Positions 41,822 to 46,558 of a DNA stretch of 46,558 nt are shown piece by piece. This DNA comes from Sandaracinaceae bacterium. GTDB taxonomy: Bacteria; Myxococcota_A; Polyangia; Polyangiales; Sandaracinaceae. The notes under the pieces were generated by a model. It saw only the letters and a list, made by a program, of their open reading frames with translations. It searched no databases and had not been told where the DNA came from. The stretch is taken from positions 1 through 46,558 of the forward strand of contig JAVJQK010000004.1 of assembly GCA_040218145.1 (NCBI GenBank). The letters are read 5' to 3'. The position numbers were made by a program, and so were the translations under genes. The number at the start of each line of letters is the position of its first letter. The first letter of the stretch is position 1.

Positions 41822-43287
41822 CACTCGCCCTCCGCGGCGCGAGGCGCCGCCTCTCCGACCACGCGCGCCACCTGCGCGCCGGCCACATGTAGATCCACGT
41901 ACGCGTTCACCAGTTCGAGCTGCGCGCGCGTCAAGTCCAGCTGCGCCGTCGTGACCTCGGTCGTCGTGGCCACGCCCGCGCGCAGCATCTCCCGTCGGTC
42001 GTCCAGCGACAGCTGGGCCGCGGCCACCGCCTCGCGGCTCGCGTTGATCTGCTCCCGCGCCGCCTCGTGCGCCGCCACCGCCTGGGCCGCCTCGATGGCG
42101 ATGCCGTCGTGCAGCTGCTCGAGGTCCTCGCGCACCTGACCCAGCTCCGCCTCGGCCTCGGCCACCTGGTGGTACCCGATGGCCGCGTCGTTCGGCGACC
42201 ACGCCACCGACGCGCCGAGCGCCCAGGTCGTGTAGAAGTCGGTCGTCTGGGGGATGACGCGCTGGTTGGGGCTCGAGGTCTCGATGTTGCCGACCAGCGA
42301 CACCCTCGGGAGCATCGTCCCAGTGCGCGCTTGCACCACCGACTGACGCGCGTCGACCAGGGTGCGCAGCGCCGCGACCTCCGCCCGCTGCTCGAGCGCG
42401 CGGTCGACCAGCGTGCGCTCCGAGGGAGAGCCGTCGACCTCGGCCGAGAACAGGTCTTCACCGATCCGGATCGGCACGTCGGCGGGCAGGTGCAGCAACC
42501 GGCGCAGCACGCGCTCGGTCACCCGGACCTGGCCGCGCGCCTGCACCGTCATCGCGCGCGCCGAGGCCAGGCGCGCCCGTACCTGAGCCGCGTCCGCCCG
42601 CGCGGCCACGCCCGCCGCCTGGAGGCTCTCGACGTCTCCGAGCGTCGCCTCGAGCGAGGTCACCGATTGCCCCGCGATCCAGAGCCCGGCCTGCGCGCGC
42701 ACGTGGTTGTAGAACGCCTCGCGCGCCCGGAACGCGACCGACTGCCGCTCCGCCTCGACCTGGTGCTCGGTGGCGTCGACGAAGCCGAGCGCGCCCTCGT
42801 AGGACGGCCACACGATGAAGAAGTAGTCCGTGACGGGGATCTGCACCGAGCCTCGCACCGCGTACATGTCGAGGATCTGCGGGAAGGGGTTGTCGCTCGG
42901 CGGCAGCCCCGGGATCTCGAAGGGCGGCAGATCCACCTCGTTGATGCGCGTGTAGGACGCGCTGAAGTCGAAGCGGGGGACGAACCGGCTGACCGCCTGG
43001 TCCACCTGCGCGCGCGCCGCCCGGTGCGCCCAGCGAGAGCGGCGGACCGACGGCGCGGTGTCCACCGCCAGCTGCGCCGCGCGATCGGCGGTCATGCCCC
43101 CGGGCGTGGCCGCGAGGAACTCCGGCATCGGCGCCTCGGACTCGGCCACGGCGGCCATCGACGCCGTCTGGACGGGGCTCGGGACGGCCTGTGTCTCGGG
43201 CGCGTCCTGCGCGGACGCGGCGAGGCTCCAGGACAGCACGAGCAGGCCGCAGGCCACGGCGCGCGGATCGATTCGTTGCAGACGCAT
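41821..43287 (-). CDS. TolC-family outer-membrane channel
   Basis: The 488-residue protein has a signal peptide (RAVACGLLVLSWSLAASAQ) and two outer-membrane efflux repeats (about residues 65-270 and 285-475). Long Ala/Glu/Gln-rich helices (AEAELGQVREDLEQLHDGIAIEAAQAVAAHEAA) and beta-strand segments facing the membrane (FVPRFDFSASYTRI, GSVQIPVTDYFFIVW, VSLVGNIETSS) are typical of the family. It should trimerise and form the exit duct of the RND system. The start is ATG 43287. It is first in the operon, and its upstream region contains palindromes at 43324 and 43350 and a divergent marR-family gene. Confidence 0.94.
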   Translation of the reverse strand: MRLQRIDPRAVACGLLVLSWSLAASAQDAPETQAVPSPVQTASMAAVAESEAPMPEFLAATPGGMTADRAAQLAVDTAPSVRRSRWAHRAARAQVDQAVSRFVPRFDFSASYTRINEVDLPPFEIPGLPPSDNPFPQILDMYAVRGSVQIPVTDYFFIVWPSYEGALGFVDATEHQVEAERQSVAFRAREAFYNHVRAQAGLWIAGQSVTSLEATLGDVESLQAAGVAARADAAQVRARLASARAMTVQARGQVRVTERVLRRLLHLPADVPIRIGEDLFSAEVDGSPSERTLVDRALEQRAEVAALRTLVDARQSVVQARTGTMLPRVSLVGNIETSSPNQRVIPQTTDFYTTWALGASVAWSPNDAAIGYHQVAEAEAELGQVREDLEQLHDGIAIEAAQAVAAHEAAREQINASREAVAAAQLSLDDRREMLRAGVATTTEVTTAQLDLTRAQLELVNAYVDLHVAGAQVARVVGEAAPRAAEGE

Positions 43288-43323
43288 CAGCTCTCCATCG
43301 GCGACCGGGTGTTAGACCCTCGG

Positions 43324-43363
43324 TTCGACCGGCGGTCGAAACCTGAGGCCTCGGGCTCCCGAG
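43324..43363. promoter_or_regulatory. Two palindromes upstream of the efflux operon
   Basis: TTCGACCGgCGGTCGAA (43324-43340) is a perfect palindrome around one base, with 8-bp arms. CTCGGGctCCCGAG (43350-43363) has 6-bp arms. They lie 37-76 nt upstream of the channel gene start, where a repressor site is expected. They are candidate operators for the divergent MarR protein. Confidence 0.5.
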
Positions 43364-43501
43364 TCAAGCGCCGGAGGCGAGAATTCATGGGTGAGTCGGA
43401 GGTGCCTACGCAGTGAAGCCGACTGATATTTCGGCGGGACGTCATCGGAGCGTCCGAACGGCAGGGAGGAGGCAAACCTCAAGTAGTTGTGAATGCAACG
43501 A

Positions 43502-43513
43502 TTGCGCTCGCAA
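43502..43513. promoter_or_regulatory. MarR-type operator candidate
   Basis: TTGCGctCGCAA is an inverted repeat with 5-bp arms, matching the TTGN(n)CAA pattern of many MarR sites. A second, weaker half-site pair GTTGtgaatgCAAC lies at 43486-43499, centred 15 bp away. The area is locally AT-richer (CATATG at 43515-43520). It supports autoregulation and argues for the later start codons of the MarR gene. Confidence 0.45.
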
Positions 43514-43593
43514 ACATATGGCTCCATGCTCGAAGCGTGTCAAGCGACGTCGCCGCGGCCTCCGCCGCTCTGCCCCCGCCCGCCGAACCGGCC

Positions 43594-44064
43594 GTGATAC
43601 AAGACCCGACCGTGCGGGATCGGAACCTGAGGGAGATCGCCCTGCGCTTCAGCTACTTGAGGCGCGTGGTGCTGACCGAGCTGACCCAGAAGCTGGCTCC
43701 GCTGGGCGTGACGCCGCCCACCTATCACCTGCTCTTCCGGCTGAAGCACGACGGGGAGCTCCCGCAGCAAGACCTCGTCGCCGACTCCGGCCTCGACGCG
43801 GCGGGCGTCAGCCGCTTGATCGCGAAGATCGGCAAGGAGGGCCTCGTCGCGACCCGCGTTGACCCGAACGACCGCCGCCGCCGCATCGTCAAGCTCACCG
43901 ACAAGGGCCGGCGCCTCGAGGAGTCTCTCGCCCCCGTCGTGGACGCCGCCATCCGCAACGTCGTCCCGGGCCTCGAAGAGGACGAAGAGGCCCAGCTCCT
44001 GAGCTTGCTCGACAAGGCCGTCGCGGGCGCCGTCGCGCTCCAGCGCGCGCGCGAGCAAGGCTGA
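43594..44064 (+). CDS. MarR-family transcriptional regulator
   Basis: The protein (156 residues from GTG 43594) has the MarR fold: an N-terminal dimer helix (NLREIALRFSYLRRVVLTELTQKLAPLGVTPPTYHLLFRLKHDG), the winged helix-turn-helix (LPQQDLVADSGLDAAGVSRLIAKIGKEGLVATRVDPNDRRRRIVKLTDKGRRLEE), and a C-terminal dimer helix. The DxxDRRxxxLxLTxxG wing is diagnostic. The frame is open from GTG 43489, but residues from there on look non-homologous and would cover the palindrome at 43502. GTG 43612 is another option, and none has a good ribosome site. Being divergent from the tolC-MFP-RND operon, it probably represses the pump and itself, released by a pump substrate. Confidence 0.88.
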   Translation: MIQDPTVRDRNLREIALRFSYLRRVVLTELTQKLAPLGVTPPTYHLLFRLKHDGELPQQDLVADSGLDAAGVSRLIAKIGKEGLVATRVDPNDRRRRIVKLTDKGRRLEESLAPVVDAAIRNVVPGLEEDEEAQLLSLLDKAVAGAVALQRAREQG

Positions 44065-44103
44065 GCGGCCCCAAGCATCGGCGGCGCGTGGGGTCTCTGC
44101 CTC

Positions 44104-44826
44104 ATGCCTCGCCTCTTCACGACGTGCGCGCTGATGACCTCGCTGGCGCTCGCCCCCGACACCGCGCTCGCGCAGGCCGTGCACGCCCTCGAGGTGCCGG
44201 GCTTTCGCGCCGCCGCCTTCGTCACGCCCGACGCGCCGGGGCCACGGCCCGTCGTCATCGGCCTGCACGGCAACTTCGACCGGCCCGAGTGGATGTGCGG
44301 GGCGTGGGCGCGGATCGTCGCCGGACGCGCGTTCCTCCTGTGCCCTCGCGGCGAGCCGAGAGCCGACGCGCCCGAGCTCGACCGCTGGCAGCTCCCCCCG
44401 GCGGCTCGCCTGCGTCGTGAGATCCAGGCCGCTCGGCGCGCGCTCGAGGCGCGCTACCCCGGGCGCCTCGCCGCGGGGCCCGACCTGTACGTCGGCTTCT
44501 CGCAGGGCGCGCATCGGATCTCACGCATGGCCGTCGACGACCCGGCCGCATATCCGCGCATCCAGCTCGTGGAGGGCGGCGCCTCTCTCTGGCGCGACGC
44601 CCGTCGCTACGCGCGCAGCGAAGGGCGCGTCGCCTTCGTGTGCGCGATGCGCTGGTGCGAGATGCGCGGCACACGCGCGGCGCGCACCCTCGAGCGAGGT
44701 CGCGCCCAGGCAAGGCTCGAGCGCCGCGACGGCGCCCACCACGACCTACGCGTGATGGAGCCGGCGATCCGCGAGACCTTCGAGTGGCTCATCGCGGGAG
44801 ACGCACGCTTCGGCGCCGCACCGTGA
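44104..44826 (+). CDS. Exported alpha/beta-hydrolase-like protein
   Basis: The 240-residue protein has a signal peptide (MPRLFTTCALMTSLALAPDTALAQ). A small alpha/beta-hydrolase core follows: PVVIGLHGNFDRPEWMCG with the oxyanion LHG, the nucleophile elbow GFSQGAHR (Ser133), and GAHHDLRV near the end, where a catalytic His is expected. An acid residue cannot be assigned with certainty. It resembles short myxobacterial PHB-depolymerase or esterase-like proteins. The gene starts 39 nt after the MarR gene on the same strand and could be co-transcribed with it, though a link to the efflux system is not evident. Confidence 0.8.
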   Translation: MPRLFTTCALMTSLALAPDTALAQAVHALEVPGFRAAAFVTPDAPGPRPVVIGLHGNFDRPEWMCGAWARIVAGRAFLLCPRGEPRADAPELDRWQLPPAARLRREIQAARRALEARYPGRLAAGPDLYVGFSQGAHRISRMAVDDPAAYPRIQLVEGGASLWRDARRYARSEGRVAFVCAMRWCEMRGTRAARTLERGRAQARLERRDGAHHDLRVMEPAIRETFEWLIAGDARFGAAP

Positions 44827-44870
44827 GCCTACGACCGCCGACCTCTGCACTTCGCGCGGGACTTCGCGAC

Positions 44871-44951
44871 GACCGTTCGGAGAGGCTGCCCGGGACTCTC
44901 GCCTCGCGACGGGCTGCGTCGTTTTCGACGTGAGAACGACGTCGAACGGTC
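44871..44951. other. Three-way-junction-like inverted repeat set
   Basis: GACCGTTCG (44871-44879) and CGAACGGTC (44943-44951) form a perfect 9-bp outer stem. Inside are two hairpins: GAGAG/CTCTC (44880-44884 with 44896-44900) and CGTCGTT/AACGACG (44917-44923 with 44935-44941). The second hairpin loop carries the GTG start of the next gene. A direct repeat TCGCGACG also occurs at 44864-44871 and 44904-44911. No G-U pairs indicate a strand. Confidence 0.5.
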
Positions 44952-46357
44952 ACGCCCTGAGCTGGCCCGTCCAGGTCGCGCTCGTCCCGGACGGGCGAGA
45001 CGCCAGCCGGACGTTCGAGATCATCGCGACCGTCGAAGACGAGACGGGGGCCTTCGCGCGGACCCGGGTGCAAAGCGGCTTCCTTTCCGGTGAGACGCTC
45101 GCGCTCGACGTCTGGCTTCGCGACGATTGCGTCGGGCAGCTGTGCGACGAGAGCGAGAGCTGCATCGACGGGCGATGCGCGCCCCTCCGCATGGTCGAGG
45201 CCTGTTCCCTCGCGCAGCTGGATGGCGGCGTCGCGAGCTGCGCGCCCGCGGACGGTGGAGCGGGGGCGGACGCCGGCAGCGACGGTGGGGTCACCGACGT
45301 GGACGCAGGGAGCGACGCCGGACCGTCCGACGCCGGCCCCGCTGATCCGCTCGATGTGCACAACGCGATCTTCGTCACGTCGCGCACGTACGTGCTCGGC
45401 GACCTCGGGGGCATCGCGGGGGCCGACGCCATCTGCCAGACGCACGCGGGCGAAGCCGGGCTCCCGGAGGCCGACGGCTACCGCGCGCTCTTGCCGACCG
45501 CGAGCGAGTCGGCGATCGCGAGGCTCGGCGCCGCGCGCGGCTGGGTCCGCATGGACGGGCTGCCGTTCGCCGACCGGGTCGAGGACCTCGAGGCGGGCCG
45601 GGTGCTCTACCCCGTGCTCCTGACCGAGACCGGCGCGCGGGCGACGGTGCCCCCGGGGCGTGGCGTGGCGAGCGCGCTCAACGGTGACCTCACGCAGCAC
45701 CTCGGCAACTGCATGGACTGGTCGAGCCGGGAGGGCTTCCTGCACGCCTTCGGGGATCCGCGCGACGGCACGGGGCGTTGGCTCCGCACCGACGGCGGGC
45801 CCTTCGGCTGTCACGAGTCCATGCCGATCTACTGCGTCGGCACGGCGCGAAGCGAGCCGCTCACGCCTCCGGTCGCGCCAGAGGGAGCGGGGTTGGCGTT
45901 CGTGACGCGCGACACCGTCGCGCCCGGCATGGGGGTGGCCGCGTTCGACGCGCTGTGCGCCGCCGAGGCCCCCGCGGGCGGACCCACCTACCGCGCGCTC
46001 GTCGCGCCGGCGGAGGGCGTCACGGCGATGAGCCGCTTCGCCTTCGTCGGACCTTGGGCGCGCGCGGACGGCGTGCTCGTGGCGGAGGGCCCCTCGGACA
46101 TCGAGACCCAGCGCCTGCGCAGCGCCATCGCCGTCACCGCGGACGGCGCGCGATACCTCGACGCCGTGATCTGGACCGGCGCCGACGGCCCCGGGTCGAC
46201 GAGAACGCGCACTTGCATGGACTGGATGGATCCGACGCGCGACACCGGATCCGCGGGTCGCTCGGGATCGACGGTCGCGTTCTTCTTCGCCACCCCGACC
46301 AACGTCTTGTGCGGCGCCTCGAATCGCGTGCTGTGCCTCAGCGACGGCGCCCTCTGA
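44930..46357 (+). CDS. Two-domain DUF1554-like protein, apparently lacking its N-terminus
   Basis: The 475-residue frame has no signal peptide, though its content looks exported. Residues 9-85 (SWPVQVALVPDGRDASRTFEIIATV... to VWLRDDCVGQLCDESESCIDGRC) match, in my reading, the middle and end of the lead domain of myxobacterial lipoproteins, which normally begins about 60 residues earlier with a signal and lipobox. A DAG/SDG linker follows (107-140). Two copies of a DUF1554-like domain come next, about 147-305 (IFVTSRTYVLGDLGGIAGADAICQ) and 315-475 (LAFVTRDTVAPGMGVAAFDALC), each with NCMDW or TCMDWMD and paired cysteines. The frame is open upstream of GTG 44930 but has no start or signal there. 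An inverted-repeat set covers the start. It may be a decaying or mis-started gene. Confidence 0.75.
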   Translation: MRTTSNGHALSWPVQVALVPDGRDASRTFEIIATVEDETGAFARTRVQSGFLSGETLALDVWLRDDCVGQLCDESESCIDGRCAPLRMVEACSLAQLDGGVASCAPADGGAGADAGSDGGVTDVDAGSDAGPSDAGPADPLDVHNAIFVTSRTYVLGDLGGIAGADAICQTHAGEAGLPEADGYRALLPTASESAIARLGAARGWVRMDGLPFADRVEDLEAGRVLYPVLLTETGARATVPPGRGVASALNGDLTQHLGNCMDWSSREGFLHAFGDPRDGTGRWLRTDGGPFGCHESMPIYCVGTARSEPLTPPVAPEGAGLAFVTRDTVAPGMGVAAFDALCAAEAPAGGPTYRALVAPAEGVTAMSRFAFVGPWARADGVLVAEGPSDIETQRLRSAIAVTADGARYLDAVIWTGADGPGSTRTRTCMDWMDPTRDTGSAGRSGSTVAFFFATPTNVLCGASNRVLCLSDGAL

Positions 46358-46418
46358 TCCCCGAGCACGTCTCTCCTCCACCCGCCGCTCGAACGAAGAG
46401 CTCGACGAGAGAGTTGAA

Positions 46419-46555
46419 CCGCTTACCGGACCGAGCATGCCGTTTCCCGCGTTTTCTGGGCAAGGCGCGACGAGGGAGCGTGCTCTCAGCACGTGACCGA
46501 GGAAGCAACGCAGCCCAGGAATCGCGGGGGACGGCAGGCGACGGGAGGTAAGTGG
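46419..46555 (+). ncRNA. Candidate structured RNA or palindromic element, unidentified
   Basis: Four nested stems span about 137 nt. CCGCTTACC (46419-46427) pairs with GGTAAGTGG (46547-46555). GCCGTTTCCCGC (46439-46450) pairs with GCGGGGGACGGC (46524-46535). CTGGGC (46456-46461) pairs with GCCCAG (46513-46518). CGTGCT (46479-46484) pairs with AGCACG (46488-46493) around loop CTC. All three non-Watson-Crick positions are G-U on the plus strand and would be A-C on the minus strand, which favours a plus-strand RNA. A large, GA-rich internal loop (GACGAGGGAG against GACCGAGGAAG) separates the third and fourth stems and could hold tandem G-A pairs. The element may run beyond the window edge. I cannot match it to a named RNA family or mobile element. 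Confidence 0.6.
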
Positions 46556-46558
46556 ATC

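Noticed and set aside
43489-43593. Extended N-terminus of the MarR protein from GTG 43489
   Set aside because: The added 35 residues show no MarR similarity, the nearest GGAGGAGG is about 16 nt away, and the segment contains an operator-like palindrome.

Overview
This is a very GC-rich window (about 70% by impression) that looks like a chromosome segment from a myxobacterium (Myxococcota), probably Polyangiales and near Sandaracinaceae. That placement is an inference. It rests on the many lipoproteins with Asp/Ala/Gly-rich linkers, a MopE-like Cys/Asp repeat protein, a DUF1554-type protein, tandem di-heme oxidoreductase domains and an EAL-HDOD protein. I see no rRNA, tRNA, CRISPR array, transposase or prophage. 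Most of the window is densely packed single-copy genes with frequent ATGA, GTGA and TGATG start/stop overlaps.

Layout. 1-2435: an S-adenosylhomocysteine cycle operon on the minus strand, an ArsR/SahR-like regulator fused to a methyltransferase domain followed by ahcY. 2576-7285: a plus-strand run of two zinc-ribbon proteins, a myxobacterial small protein, a 69-residue remnant of a class II photolyase, an intact iron-sulfur (FeS-BCP) photolyase, and two envelope proteins. 7306-10665: a small unknown, a helical-repeat membrane protein, a site-2 protease with a helical tail, and a DsbA-fold isomerase. 10772-14757: two genes of the aerobic benzoyl-CoA (box) pathway, boxC and boxB, with an unrelated gene between them. 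14773-25579: mostly exported proteins (kelch lipoprotein, lectin/MopE-like lipoprotein, a 905-residue Cys-repeat lipoprotein, an alpha/beta-hydrolase lipoprotein) plus an M14 carboxypeptidase and an SRPBCC-epimerase fusion. 25634-32187: EAL-HDOD signalling protein, FAAH-like amidase with a membrane-anchored partner, an unknown protein and an SLC13-type transporter with twin RCK_C domains. 32335-36033: a beta-propeller lipoprotein overlapping a four-heme double di-heme oxidoreductase lipoprotein, then a small membrane protein. 37188-44064: a small unknown gene, then a tolC-MFP-RND efflux operon divergent from a MarR regulator. 44104-46357: an exported hydrolase and a two-domain DUF1554-like protein that seems to lack its N-terminus.

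The least ordinary parts are non-coding or broken. A roughly 1 kb hexanucleotide tract (36121-37098) fills a divergent intergenic region: 56 in-phase CCGNNN units, then GCGGCGGA-type repeats, a 13-bp repeat block, and 21 in-phase GGG tracts that should form G-quadruplexes. At the right edge (46419-46555) a nested palindrome pairs over about 137 nt with three G-U wobbles, all consistent with a plus-strand structured RNA that I cannot identify. A three-way-junction-like inverted repeat set (44871-44951) sits on the start of the apparently truncated DUF1554 gene. The mini-ORF before the FeS photolyase joins the N-terminal and C-terminal signature motifs of class II photolyases and keeps a coupled TGATG junction.

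Limits: all family assignments come from reading motifs, without database searches. Start codons lacking a Shine-Dalgarno sequence are uncertain, and many genes here lack one.
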